Shown: positions 24,448-32,856, numbered from the stretch's first letter. The stretch: 41,645 nt of DNA from VGPE01 sp031431395 (GCA_031431395.1 JANPDJ010000118.1:1-41645); one strand, 5' to 3'. The notes: generated from the letters alone by a model not told the origin. Made by a program: numbers and translations.

Positions 24448-25244
24448 AGGGGCCCCGGGGCGATCACGCCGCCCGGGTACCGCTCGAAGACCCGCGGGTC
24501 GTACAGCGGGACAATGTGTTGCGCGGTGCGGAGGACGCGCTGGTTGGTCGCGAACATCTCCTCGAAGCTCTCGTTGAGTCCCAGCGGGTGCCAGTCCGGC
24601 CCCTCGATGTTCTCGTAGACGAAGAACGAGTCGCTGATCGCCACCACGCCCGCGGCGGTGTCCACCTCGACGGCCAGCGTGCTGCGATGGTGTACGCCGG
24701 AGAACCACGTTCGCAGCCCGGGCGCAATCTCGTCCTCGTCCTCCAGGAGCTGGACGCGGTCCCACCAGTCGGTCACGAGATGCACAAGGGTGTCCCGCGA
24801 AAAGGCTCCCCGGGAATCGTGGGGATGCCGGTGGGTGGTCATGTAGTGGACCCAGCCGCTCTTGAGCATGCAGATCTGTGCGTTGGGGAACTCGTCCAGG
24901 GTGTCCGTCGTGTAGCGGACGATGGGCGTGAGGATGACGTGCGTGATGTCTTCCGGTGTCACCCCGGCCGCTGCAAGTGCAGCCCGCTGGAGCTCCTCCG
25001 GCTTCCGCGCGGTGCCGCCGCGGACACCCTCCGGCTGCCACATCAGGGCCCTCGGGAACTCGGCGTGCAGCGCCGACAGGTCGTCCGGCAGGGCCGTGTT
25101 GACCAGAGCGCGGATGCCGCCGCCCTCGATCAGGACCAGTTGCAGACGGAGCGTCACCCACTCCGGGACGTTGCGCTGCCAGAACACGGCGTGACCCGGC
25201 TCCTCGAAGGTGCCAACGCTGATGGATCGAACGGCGTATTCCAT
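24444..25244 (-). CDS. metallo-beta-lactamase-fold protein with degenerate metal site
   Basis: A 266-residue protein that follows the layout of lactonase-type metallo-beta-lactamase-fold enzymes: LVNTALP for the first strand/acid region, then ITHVILTPIVRYTTDTLDEFP (100-120), GVHHRSTLAVEVDT (183-196) and VVAISDS (201-206). Where the family has THxHxDH the sequence reads TPIVRYT (106-112), so all four ligands of that motif are replaced (Pro107, Val109, Tyr111, Thr112). His185 or His186 and Asp205 remain at the positions of later ligands. The open frame is intact and sits in the middle of a coupled operon, so it is probably expressed. A non-catalytic, or differently catalytic, binding protein is inferred. 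Confidence 0.7.
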   Translation of the reverse strand: MEYAVRSISVGTFEEPGHAVFWQRNVPEWVTLRLQLVLIEGGGIRALVNTALPDDLSALHAEFPRALMWQPEGVRGGTARKPEELQRAALAAAGVTPEDITHVILTPIVRYTTDTLDEFPNAQICMLKSGWVHYMTTHRHPHDSRGAFSRDTLVHLVTDWWDRVQLLEDEDEIAPGLRTWFSGVHHRSTLAVEVDTAAGVVAISDSFFVYENIEGPDWHPLGLNESFEEMFATNQRVLRTAQHIVPLYDPRVFERYPGGVIAPGPL

Positions 25245-25246
25245 GC

Positions 25247-26293
25247 TCAGCCCAGTTCCGCCACGGCCACCGGCCGCGCAAGCTCCAGTGACCGGTCCAC
25301 CGCGAGGGCAACCCGCAGGGCACTCCGGGCGTCAGCCGCCGTGACCGGCCAGGGCCGGCCGTCGCGAACCTTCGCCAGGAAGAACTCGTCCTCCACCCGG
25401 TAGATGCCCTGCTCGGCGCCGCTCGGATCGCGATACACCAGTGTTCCGGGAAATGAGGGAGCAGACTGGGTCGAGAGGATTCCGACGCCCGAATCACGCG
25501 CGTCGATCCACGCGACACCCTTCGAGCCCACCGCACCGAAATGCAGTTCGCCCGAGAGACCGGTGGCCGAGGGCATCGCCCAGTCCGTCGCCACCGTGCC
25601 GATCGCGCCCGACGTGAACCGCAGGGTCACCACGATCGAATCGACCTGGCCTTCGCCCGCCACGCCGGTCCGGCTCGCTTCGGCATAGACCCGTTCGATG
25701 GGTCCCGCCAGCCACTGGAGGAGGTCCAGGCCGTGGACGGCGTTCTCGTTGGCCAGGCTGGTGTGGTCCGCGAGGGCGCGACCCTCGTAGTCGGGCGTGT
25801 AGCCGTGCGTGGACAGGTGGACGAGCCGGCCCAGCCGCCCGTCCTCGACCGCGGCACGGAGCGCCATCCAGCGCGGATCGAACCGGTACATGTGCCCGAT
25901 CACGAGCCGGCCCGGGTGGGCCGCCTCCAGGGCAACGATCGCGTCCGCACTCGCGATCGTGTGCGCGATGGGCTTCTCGCAGAACACGTGAAGGCCGCGC
26001 TCCAGCGCCTGCCGGACGGCGCCCTCGTGGAACGGCTGGGGTGTGGCGACAAACAGGGCCTCGAGACCCGGCGTCGCGAGCGCCTCGTCCAGCGACGTGG
26101 TGAACGCGACGCCCCGCGGCACCCGATCGGCCGCGCGAGGATCGATGTCAACGCAGACCGCAAGGTCGGCAAGCATCGACGTGGCCAGGATGTCCGCGTG
26201 CTCGCGACCCATGACGCCCACGCCCACGAGCGCACACCGAACGGGACCGCGCGACACCGGCCGGCCGGCCGCCGCAGCGCTGTCAGCGGTCAC
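25247..26293 (-). CDS. Gfo/Idh/MocA-family NAD(P)-dependent oxidoreductase
   Basis: A 348-residue oxidoreductase. The Rossmann loop is VGVGVMGREHA near residues 23-33, HVFCEKPIAHT carries the EKP motif near residue 107, and the C-terminal alpha/beta domain follows, with ENAVHGLDLLQW containing the usual active-site His region. The family oxidises or reduces sugars, inositols or amino-acid-like substrates with NAD(P). It starts at ATG 26293, overlapping the stop of the M20 gene, and ends 2 bp before the metallo-beta-lactamase-fold gene. Residues 1-17 are an extra Ala-rich lead before the domain. Confidence 0.9.
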   Translation of the reverse strand: MTADSAAAAGRPVSRGPVRCALVGVGVMGREHADILATSMLADLAVCVDIDPRAADRVPRGVAFTTSLDEALATPGLEALFVATPQPFHEGAVRQALERGLHVFCEKPIAHTIASADAIVALEAAHPGRLVIGHMYRFDPRWMALRAAVEDGRLGRLVHLSTHGYTPDYEGRALADHTSLANENAVHGLDLLQWLAGPIERVYAEASRTGVAGEGQVDSIVVTLRFTSGAIGTVATDWAMPSATGLSGELHFGAVGSKGVAWIDARDSGVGILSTQSAPSFPGTLVYRDPSGAEQGIYRVEDEFFLAKVRDGRPWPVTAADARSALRVALAVDRSLELARPVAVAELG

Positions 26294-27468
26294 CCAGCTC
26301 CGCCCCCGGCGAGCCGCTGAGCGGTTGCGAGGTACACCTTGGCCGCATCGGTCATCTCGTCCACGTCGATGAACTCATCCGGCGTGAAATGCCATGATCC
26401 GGGTCCGTAGATCAGGGTTTCGATGCCCGCCTGTGCGATGTCCACCGCGTCCGTCACGAAGCTCTGCGCAGCCTTCTCAGCGTTGACGGCCGGATCGGCG
26501 CCGTAGATGGCGCGATGGCCGGCCCGCAAGGCGTCGAAAAGCGTGCCGCTCTTGGGTCCCACGAATGCCCGCTGGCGGACGAGGCATCGGACCTTCGTCG
26601 GCACATCGACGCCCACCGTGTCGGCGATGATGCGCTGGAGGTCGGCACGGACCGTCTGCCACGTCATGCCCGGCACCGTGCGAATATCGCCCTTGATCAC
26701 GGCGCTGTCGGCCACGGCACCCGGCGCCGAGCCGGCCTGCATGACGCCGACCACGAACCGTGGGTGCGCCGACAGGTCCGCGTCCGGCCGATGCGTGAAT
26801 GTCGTCGAGCGCAGCGCGCGATGGACGTCCACTGCCGCCGCGAGCGCGTCGACCCCCTCTTCGGACCGCGACACGTGCGCGATGTGCCCGGCGAAGTCGA
26901 TCTGGAACTTCACGCAGCCGCCGTGGGTCGTGAGAATCCCGTTCTGGGTGGGCTCGCCGTTGATGGCGTACTGCGGCCAGCCGTCCTCGGACGCCATGGC
27001 GTACTTGGTCCCCAGGCCGTTGGAGTCGTGATACATGTTGGCGAGCAGGACCAGCTCGCCGGGGAGTCCGCCGGCCTCTGCGGCCGCGATCACGCTCTCC
27101 ATCATCGAGGCGAGGCCGCCCAGCATGTCGCTGATGGCGCCGCCGTAGAGCAGGTTGCCCTCCTGCCAGGGGTCCACCGGGTCGTGGCGCCAGCCGGTCG
27201 GCACGAAGCCCGCGTCGAGATGGGCGTTGAGCAGCAGGCCGGGGGCGCCGGGACGCGTGCCGGCCACGCGGGCGATGACGTTCGGGCGACCCGGCAGGAC
27301 CGGGTCAACGTGAACGTCGATCAAGGGATGCGAGAGGTAGTCGGCCACGACCTCGGCACGCACCCCTTCCGTGCCGTCAGGCTGGTGGGCGCGTGTGACC
27401 GCGGACGCCATGTCGATGACGCGAGCCTTCTGGACAGCGGCGATCGCATCGCCCGCGGGAGTCTTCAT
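26290..27468 (-). CDS. M20-family amidohydrolase/deacetylase with altered catalytic acid pair
   Basis: A 392-residue protein of the M20 (ArgE/DapE/carboxypeptidase G2) family, which hydrolyses N-acyl amino acids or peptides with two metals. LLNAHLDAGF gives His83 and Asp85, GGAISDMLGG gives the bridging Asp114, YAINGEPTQNG gives Glu172, and GPGSWHFTPDEF gives the last His. GHIAHVSRSEEGVDA is the dimerisation-domain signature. The position of the catalytic Glu-Glu pair reads YHDSNGLGT, that is His147-Asp148. I chose ATG 27468, which has AAGAGGTG upstream; the frame extends into unrelated sequence above it. Confidence 0.82.
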   Translation of the reverse strand: MKTPAGDAIAAVQKARVIDMASAVTRAHQPDGTEGVRAEVVADYLSHPLIDVHVDPVLPGRPNVIARVAGTRPGAPGLLLNAHLDAGFVPTGWRHDPVDPWQEGNLLYGGAISDMLGGLASMMESVIAAAEAGGLPGELVLLANMYHDSNGLGTKYAMASEDGWPQYAINGEPTQNGILTTHGGCVKFQIDFAGHIAHVSRSEEGVDALAAAVDVHRALRSTTFTHRPDADLSAHPRFVVGVMQAGSAPGAVADSAVIKGDIRTVPGMTWQTVRADLQRIIADTVGVDVPTKVRCLVRQRAFVGPKSGTLFDALRAGHRAIYGADPAVNAEKAAQSFVTDAVDIAQAGIETLIYGPGSWHFTPDEFIDVDEMTDAAKVYLATAQRLAGGGAG

Positions 27469-27506
27469 TCCGGCACCTCTTCGACTAGGGCCCCAGGGGG
27501 CCGTGT

Positions 27507-29165
27507 TCAGACCGTTCCATCTCCCACCCGCGGCCCGGCCGAGAACCGGCGGATGACGTTGGCCGTGATCGTACTGACGTCGTCGTCCACCGGCAGGCTG
27601 CAGATCCAGCTCACGGACGCCGTTGAGAAGACCGCGCCGCCCGATGCGGTTTCGAACGAGACCAGCTCGCTCCCGCCCTCGTGCGGGTTGGTGCCCTTGG
27701 CGAGCATGCGGGCGCCGGCAGGCGTGTGCTCGCACGTGCGATCGGTCTCGTGTCCGGACGCGCCGCCTGGGTTGCGCATGTCGAGGGAACCGTGCCCGAA
27801 GAGATCGCCCACGCGCAGGCCGGTGCCGGCGAACGCGAAGTGGTCGGCATCGCGCACGCGATACGGCGCCCCGGTTCCCATGCCGGTGAGGGTGGTGCGC
27901 ACCCCCAGGAGATGGCCTGGGCACTCGTACCGGCCGCCGCGCTCGATCCTGCGCGGCGAGAACGAGAAGGGCCCGCCGGTGAAGTCGCGGTTCTCCACGT
28001 AGTAGCTCTGGTCGCCGTCGAGGTGCCGCGCAGCGCGGCCGCCGTCGACCAGCTCGATCTCGCAGTCGAGGCCGTTGCCGCCCAGGTACATCAGCCGTCC
28101 GCCGCGCTCGAACACCCACGCCTTGACGGTGTCGTACATCTTCCGCGTCCAGTACTCGGGATGCTGGTCGAGGATGAGGACGCGGTAGCGATCGAGGTCG
28201 AGGACCCCGCTATCCAGCTGGTTCTCGGCGTACAGGTCGAACGGCATGCCCTCGCGGTCCAGCCAGCCGGTCAGCCGCCAGGTCGTGGGAGCGACGTGCT
28301 CGGACCCGATCCGCCACATCGGCGTCGTGATCTCCTCGTCCTCGTCCACGCGGTTGACGGGCTCCGGCCGGTCGAAGCTCAACGGGTCGTAGTCGTCATC
28401 GGGGCGGTTCCAGAAACGGCCGCCCGTGTCGCGCAGGTACGGCGAGGCCTCGCGAACGTTGACGGCGGGCGCCATCGGGAGCGATCCGGCGGCGACGTAG
28501 TTGGAGCGGCCGCCGAAGTCGTTGTACGCATTCCAGTCCATCGTGCTCGCGAGGACGGCCACGTCCGCCGAGGGTTCGCGTGGCGCCACGATGAGCGGGA
28601 ACGAAAAGAAGGCCCCCGAAGCGACGGCTTTCATGTGGACGTAGTAGAGGCCAGTCCGATCCGGCGCCTCGATGACGTTCCGTTCGTCCGGGCCGAAGGG
28701 ATAGCCGTTCTCGTTCCAGCGGCAGCCGTCGATCGTGAAATCGCCGTCCGGGACCACCTGCCGGTCGCCGCCGGGCCCGAACGAATCGAACAGCCCAAGG
28801 TCGCGGACGAGGCTCCTGTGCCAGCCATATCGCCAGATGGACACGCGGAAGGCTTCCGTGGCGTGCAGGCGCAGTTCCACGCGCTCGCCGGGCCGCGCCC
28901 ACTTGGGCCACGCGTAGCCCAGGAGCCGGTCGGAGAGGAGGCGGAACCGATGGGGCTCTGCCCCGGGCACGACGTCGAACTCCACGAACTTGCGCGTGTA
29001 GCCCGGCTTGGCAAGCGTGACCGTCCAGCGGCCCGGTGCGAGGTCGGCCCGGACGACGCCGGATGCGCTCGATCGCACCTCCACGGCCTCGTCGCCGCGC
29101 GAGAACTCAACCTGCGCATCGGCGATCGCCACGTGCTGCTCGTCACTGACGTACCCGATGAGCAT
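27507..29165 (-). CDS. N,N-dimethylformamidase large-subunit-like protein
   Basis: A 552-residue protein. Residues 1-75 (MLIGYVSDEQ ... GRWTVTLAKPGYTRKFVEFDV) resemble a carboxypeptidase-regulatory/Ig-like beta domain. The rest resembles the C-terminal domain of the dimethylformamidase large subunit: YYVHMKAVASGAFFSFPLIVAP, STMDWNAYNDFGGRSNY, DQHPEYWTRKMYDTVKAW and GGRLMYLGGNGLDCEI. The known enzyme hydrolyses N,N-dimethylformamide with a mononuclear iron and needs a small subunit; no small-subunit gene is seen here. I chose ATG 29165, with AAGGGGAG upstream. The 16-bp candidate operator lies 32 bp before the start, suggesting that a promoter for the nine downstream genes begins here. Confidence 0.75.
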   Translation of the reverse strand: MLIGYVSDEQHVAIADAQVEFSRGDEAVEVRSSASGVVRADLAPGRWTVTLAKPGYTRKFVEFDVVPGAEPHRFRLLSDRLLGYAWPKWARPGERVELRLHATEAFRVSIWRYGWHRSLVRDLGLFDSFGPGGDRQVVPDGDFTIDGCRWNENGYPFGPDERNVIEAPDRTGLYYVHMKAVASGAFFSFPLIVAPREPSADVAVLASTMDWNAYNDFGGRSNYVAAGSLPMAPAVNVREASPYLRDTGGRFWNRPDDDYDPLSFDRPEPVNRVDEDEEITTPMWRIGSEHVAPTTWRLTGWLDREGMPFDLYAENQLDSGVLDLDRYRVLILDQHPEYWTRKMYDTVKAWVFERGGRLMYLGGNGLDCEIELVDGGRAARHLDGDQSYYVENRDFTGGPFSFSPRRIERGGRYECPGHLLGVRTTLTGMGTGAPYRVRDADHFAFAGTGLRVGDLFGHGSLDMRNPGGASGHETDRTCEHTPAGARMLAKGTNPHEGGSELVSFETASGGAVFSTASVSWICSLPVDDDVSTITANVIRRFSAGPRVGDGTV

Positions 29166-29196
29166 CAGGTCTCCCCTTGCTGGCCCCAACCCGCGA

Positions 29197-29212
29197 AGTA
29201 TCTGATATCTCA
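29197..29212 (-). promoter_or_regulatory. candidate GntR/FCD operator, copy 2
   Basis: On the minus strand this reads TGAGATATCAGATACT, identical to 3732-3747. Its first bases include the amidase stop codon, and it lies 32 bp before the start of the dimethylformamidase-like gene in the same orientation relative to the downstream gene as copy 1 has to the DapA-family operon. Confidence 0.6.
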
Positions 29213-30619
29213 GCGCGGGCCGTCACCGAATGGAACGTAGCCGGGCGCGGCCAGCGGCCACGGAGCGATCCGCTCCCACGCGGCCGCCAGGCGAAGCAGT
29301 AGATCGTCGCGATACCGCGGACCTGTCAGCAGCAACCCGAACGGGAGGCCATTCTGAAGGATCCCGGCCGGCACGGAGACCGACGGGTGGCCGGTCACGT
29401 TCTGGGGGTTGGTGTTGGCACCGGCATTGGTCGCTTCGCCTGCACCCGGGATCGACCCGTCTGCCAGCAGCCCGGTGATGTTGAGGGTCGGCGTGACGAG
29501 GATCGTCTGGTCTCCGAGGATGTTGTCGAGTGCCCGAGTGTGCTCGAAGCGGCGCCGTCGGGCGGCAAGGTACTCGTCGAGCGTGACCGCGAGGGCTTCG
29601 TCGAGGTAGCGGCTGAAGAACGGGTCGAACCGGTCACGGGCCGCCATGACGCGCGCCCGGCCCAGCCACTCGACGGTCTCCGGCTCCAGGAGCACGAGCG
29701 AATCGACGTCCGGGTGGGGTGGCCCAGGGAAGATCGCCTCCGGGGCCACCTCCTCGACAGACAACCGGAGATCGTGCTCAAGCCGAGTGACGGCCGCCCG
29801 GAACAGTGCCTCGATCCCCGGAGGCAGCGGCCTGCCCGGCTGGATCCTGGAAGCCACGAGAAGCCGCGCCGGAAGCGGCGGATGCGGGTTTGACTGCCAG
29901 TGCGGCGCGGCGGCCACGTCACCCGGCTGGGGCCCGGCCAGGACGGAGAGCAGCAATTCCACGTCCGCAACACTGGTCCCCATCACGCCATCGGTCACGA
30001 GGTCCAGCCAGATCGGCGCGGCTGCCCGCCCGATCAAGCCGTTGGTGGGTTTGAGGCCAACCAACCCGCACATGGCGGCCGGCCCGCGCGACGACCCCCC
30101 TGCATCCGTTGCGGTCGCGATCGGCGCCATGCCCGCCGCGAGGGCGGCCGCCGACCCGCCCGACGACCCGCCCGGCGACCAGTCCCTGTTCCACGGGTTC
30201 AGCGTCCGCCCGAAGAGTCTGTTGTCCGTGACGCCTTCGAACGCGAACTCGGACGTGTTGGTCTTGCCGATCGGGATCGCGCCGGCCGCACGCAGGCGGG
30301 CGACCGTGCCGCTGTCGCTGTCGGCGGGGGGCGCGTCCGCGAACAGGAGCGAACCGTAGGTCGTGGGGAGCCCGGCAATATCCTCCACATCCTTGACCAG
30401 GAACGGCAAACCGGCCAGGGGCAGCGATTCGGGCTGGATCTCACGGCGTCCAATCCGCCGGTCCAGCGCGGTGGCGTCTTCCAGCGCACGCTCGGCCCCG
30501 AGGGAAACCACCGCATTCAGGCCGGGATTGAGCCGGTCGATTCGGTCGAGCACCTCCCGCATCAGCGAATCTGCCGGTCGGCGGCCAGAACGAACTGCGT
30601 CAGCAAGGTCCTTCAACAT
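29210..30619 (-). CDS. amidase-signature-family amidase (GatA-like)
   Basis: A 469-residue amidase-signature enzyme, which hydrolyses carboxamides. The Ser-cisSer-Lys triad is visible: Lys76 in LPFLVKDVED, the cis-Ser (Ser152/Ser153) in SPGGSSGGSAAA, and the nucleophile Ser176 in TDAGGSSRGPAA. C-terminal VTPTLNITG and NVTGHPSVSVPAG are also family blocks. Neither gatB nor gatC is nearby, so a catabolic amidase is favoured over the tRNA amidotransferase subunit. I chose ATG 30619 because the open frame above it runs through the divergent promoter region. It is co-directional with the nine-gene operon but separated from it by the candidate operator. Confidence 0.9.
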   Translation of the reverse strand: MLKDLADAVRSGRRPADSLMREVLDRIDRLNPGLNAVVSLGAERALEDATALDRRIGRREIQPESLPLAGLPFLVKDVEDIAGLPTTYGSLLFADAPPADSDSGTVARLRAAGAIPIGKTNTSEFAFEGVTDNRLFGRTLNPWNRDWSPGGSSGGSAAALAAGMAPIATATDAGGSSRGPAAMCGLVGLKPTNGLIGRAAAPIWLDLVTDGVMGTSVADVELLLSVLAGPQPGDVAAAPHWQSNPHPPLPARLLVASRIQPGRPLPPGIEALFRAAVTRLEHDLRLSVEEVAPEAIFPGPPHPDVDSLVLLEPETVEWLGRARVMAARDRFDPFFSRYLDEALAVTLDEYLAARRRRFEHTRALDNILGDQTILVTPTLNITGLLADGSIPGAGEATNAGANTNPQNVTGHPSVSVPAGILQNGLPFGLLLTGPRYRDDLLLRLAAAWERIAPWPLAAPGYVPFGDGPR

Positions 30620-30711
30620 CGTGCGAGCGCTATTGTGAGGGCACGACTTCAGGGGGTGGTGCCACAAGCGCACCGGTGCCCCGAAGTGCGCCGCTGCAAT
30701 GAGGAGGGGCC
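30620..30711. promoter_or_regulatory. divergent promoter region between amidase and ABC importer
   Basis: Ninety-two bases separate the two divergent starts. CGTGC (30621-30625) and GCACG (30642-30646) are inverted around CGCTATTGTGAG, whose TATTGT could be a -10 element on the plus strand and CACAAT on the minus strand. GAGGAGG just before ATG 30712 is the ribosome-binding site of the importer operon. The 16-bp motif is not present here. Confidence 0.4.
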
Positions 30712-31938
30712 ATGAACGGCAGGCAGCAAGAGGACGCCGTCCGGGAGTACCTGGAGGCGAAGCTCCAGCAGCGAGTGGACAGGCGCTCGTTTCTGCGGCT
30801 CTCCAGTGGGATCGTGATCGCATCGTCGGCCGCCGCGTTTCTCGCGGCCTGCTCGACTGCGGCGACGACGGCGCCCACCGCCGCTTCAACTGCGGCGCCC
30901 ACCGTTCGCCCCACGCCGAACATCAAGGGAAGCACGCTCGAGTGGATCGGCCTGGACGGCGAGGACGCCGCCAAGATCGACTCGGCGAAGAAGTGGCGTG
31001 ACGACAACGGCGTAGCGCTCGCCTCCAAGTACATCGGGACCGGCGACGAGATCTTCGCGGCCCTGGCAGCGGGGCAGCAGTTCGATATCGCGATCACCTT
31101 CAACCCCTATATCGTCCGGTCGGCCAAGGCGAAACTGATCCAGCCGCTCGACACGTCCAGGCTCACGAACTGGAACGACATGTTCGAGGGGCTGCGGGGC
31201 GCCGGGTTCCTCAACATCGACGGCAAGCCGTACGGCGCGCCGATCGCCTGGGGCGACGGCCCGGTCGTCTTCAACCCCAAGAAGGTGCCGCAGGGCGAGG
31301 CCCCCACGTCCATCAAGGATCTCTACGACAAGAAGTGGGCCAAGCGCCTCACGATGTCCAACGATCCGGCGTGGCTGTTCTACCTGACGGCCATCGACAT
31401 GGGCTTCACCAATGCCCCGATGCTGACCAAGGACCAGCTGGCCAAGGTGGCCGAGCGCTCGGCCGGCTTTGTGAAGCAGAACGTCGTTTCATTCGCTGCC
31501 ACCTATGCCGACGCGACAGACCTCCTGGTTCGCGGCGAGGTTGACCTGTCGCTCCTCGGCTGGGAGGCCATGCTGAACTTCGCCAAGGAGAAGGGCGGCG
31601 AGCTGGCGTTCGGGTTCCTCAAGGAGGGCAAGGGCGGCTGGTCCGACTCGTACTGCATCCCCACGTCGGTCGTGGACGTGGACGCCGCATACGCCTACAT
31701 CGACGCGATCATCTCGCCCCAGATCAACGCCGATGTCGCCGTTGCCCTGGTCTCCGGAGCGGTGAACAAGAAGGCCGTGCCCCTGATCCCGGCCAAGGAC
31801 AATATCTACGACTACAAGAACGTGGAAAAGGCGCAGTCCGGCGTCTTCGACGACTACCTGGCCCCGGAGAGCGTTACGGATCCCAACATCGCGACCCGCG
31901 CCGACTGGACGGACGCGTGGGGCAAGATCACAGCCTAG
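30712..31938 (+). CDS. PotD-like ABC transporter substrate-binding lipoprotein
   Basis: A 408-residue extracytoplasmic solute-binding protein of the spermidine/putrescine (PotD) family. The N terminus has a twin-arginine motif (VDRRSFLRL, Arg24-Arg25), a hydrophobic stretch, and the lipobox FLAACS with Cys47, so it is probably exported folded by Tat and lipid-anchored. A Thr/Ala/Pro linker follows. GAPIAWGDGPVVFNPKKV and LLGWEAML are typical of the family. It heads an operon with two permeases and an ATPase. PotD relatives also bind opines, sugars phosphates or other cations, so polyamine is not assured. The divergent amide-degrading operon suggests a nitrogenous solute. Confidence 0.9.
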   Translation: MNGRQQEDAVREYLEAKLQQRVDRRSFLRLSSGIVIASSAAAFLAACSTAATTAPTAASTAAPTVRPTPNIKGSTLEWIGLDGEDAAKIDSAKKWRDDNGVALASKYIGTGDEIFAALAAGQQFDIAITFNPYIVRSAKAKLIQPLDTSRLTNWNDMFEGLRGAGFLNIDGKPYGAPIAWGDGPVVFNPKKVPQGEAPTSIKDLYDKKWAKRLTMSNDPAWLFYLTAIDMGFTNAPMLTKDQLAKVAERSAGFVKQNVVSFAATYADATDLLVRGEVDLSLLGWEAMLNFAKEKGGELAFGFLKEGKGGWSDSYCIPTSVVDVDAAYAYIDAIISPQINADVAVALVSGAVNKKAVPLIPAKDNIYDYKNVEKAQSGVFDDYLAPESVTDPNIATRADWTDAWGKITA

Positions 31939-31965
31939 CCAGGGAGACAGGCGCGCACCGCTGCC

Positions 31966-32856
31966 ATGGCCCTCGCGTCTGCGCAACCCGTACAAGGGAG
32001 ATCTCACGCCGAGCGTGGGCGCCGACTCGTGTCGATCGCACAACTGGCGCCCACCCTCGTGTATTTCCTCGTGTTCTACGTGGGACCCCTCGCGGTCCTG
32101 CTGATCATCAGCTTCCTGTCATTCCGGGACTTCCAGTTCGTCGAACCGTTCACCGTGGACAACTACGTCTCGGTGGCCCGGAGCGAGACGTTCCGGATCC
32201 TCTTCGTGCGCACCGTCTTGCTCGCATTCCTGTCGGCGTTTCTGGCTGTCGTCATCGCGTATCCATTCGCCCACCTCATCACGTTCGTCTTCCCGCGCCG
32301 GAGCCGGACCCTCTATTTCCTGGTCCTGGTCAGCCTCTTTGGCGGCTACCTCGTGCGCATCTATGCCTGGCGGACCATCCTGGGCATCGAGGGCGTCGTC
32401 AACGGCACCCTCCTGACGCTCGGCTGGATCACGGATCCCATCCGCGAGATCCTCAACAGCCCGTTCGCCGTCGTCGTGGCACTGGTTAACTTCCTCATCC
32501 CGCTGGCGGTCCTGCCGATCTACGCCTCGATGCAGAACGTCTCGCCGGGGCTCATCGAGGCGGCCCGTGACCTGGGTTCCAGCCGGCTGGACATCACCCG
32601 GCGGATCATGCTGCCGCTGGTGCTGCCGGGCGTGCGGGTGGCGTTCGCGTTCTGTTTCATTGCCGCGGCCGGTGACTTCGCCATCCCCGCCCTGCTGGGC
32701 GGTGTCGGCAGCTCGTTCATCGCGAACCAGATCCAGTTCCAGATCGGCCAGACGGCGAACTGGCCCCTCGCCGCGGCCATGGCGATGACACTCATCGCCC
32801 TGGTCGTCGCGATCACTGCGGCCCTGACCTGGGCCAGCCGGTTCCTGACCCGATGA
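31966..32856 (+). CDS. PotB-like ABC transporter permease
   Basis: A 296-residue integral membrane permease with about six spans, beginning with APTLVYFLVFYVGPLAVLLIISF. The EAA loop that contacts the ATPase is visible near residue 200 (IEAARDLGSSRLDITRRIMLPLVLPGV). It starts at ATG 31966, 27 bp after the binding-protein gene; in-frame GTG 32029 is an alternative start nearer the first span. Its stop overlaps the next permease gene (ATGA). Confidence 0.92.
   Translation: MALASAQPVQGRSHAERGRRLVSIAQLAPTLVYFLVFYVGPLAVLLIISFLSFRDFQFVEPFTVDNYVSVARSETFRILFVRTVLLAFLSAFLAVVIAYPFAHLITFVFPRRSRTLYFLVLVSLFGGYLVRIYAWRTILGIEGVVNGTLLTLGWITDPIREILNSPFAVVVALVNFLIPLAVLPIYASMQNVSPGLIEAARDLGSSRLDITRRIMLPLVLPGVRVAFAFCFIAAAGDFAIPALLGGVGSSFIANQIQFQIGQTANWPLAAAMAMTLIALVVAITAALTWASRFLTR

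Noticed and set aside
22420..25536. A single 1038-residue fusion protein ending in the S9 peptidase
   Set aside because: The N-terminal third overlaps the metallo-beta-lactamase-fold gene in another frame; the GTG at 24447 overlapping that gene's stop is the natural start.
29210..30619. GatA subunit of the tRNA amidotransferase
   Set aside because: There is no gatB or gatC beside it and the setting is catabolic; a stand-alone amidase is more likely.
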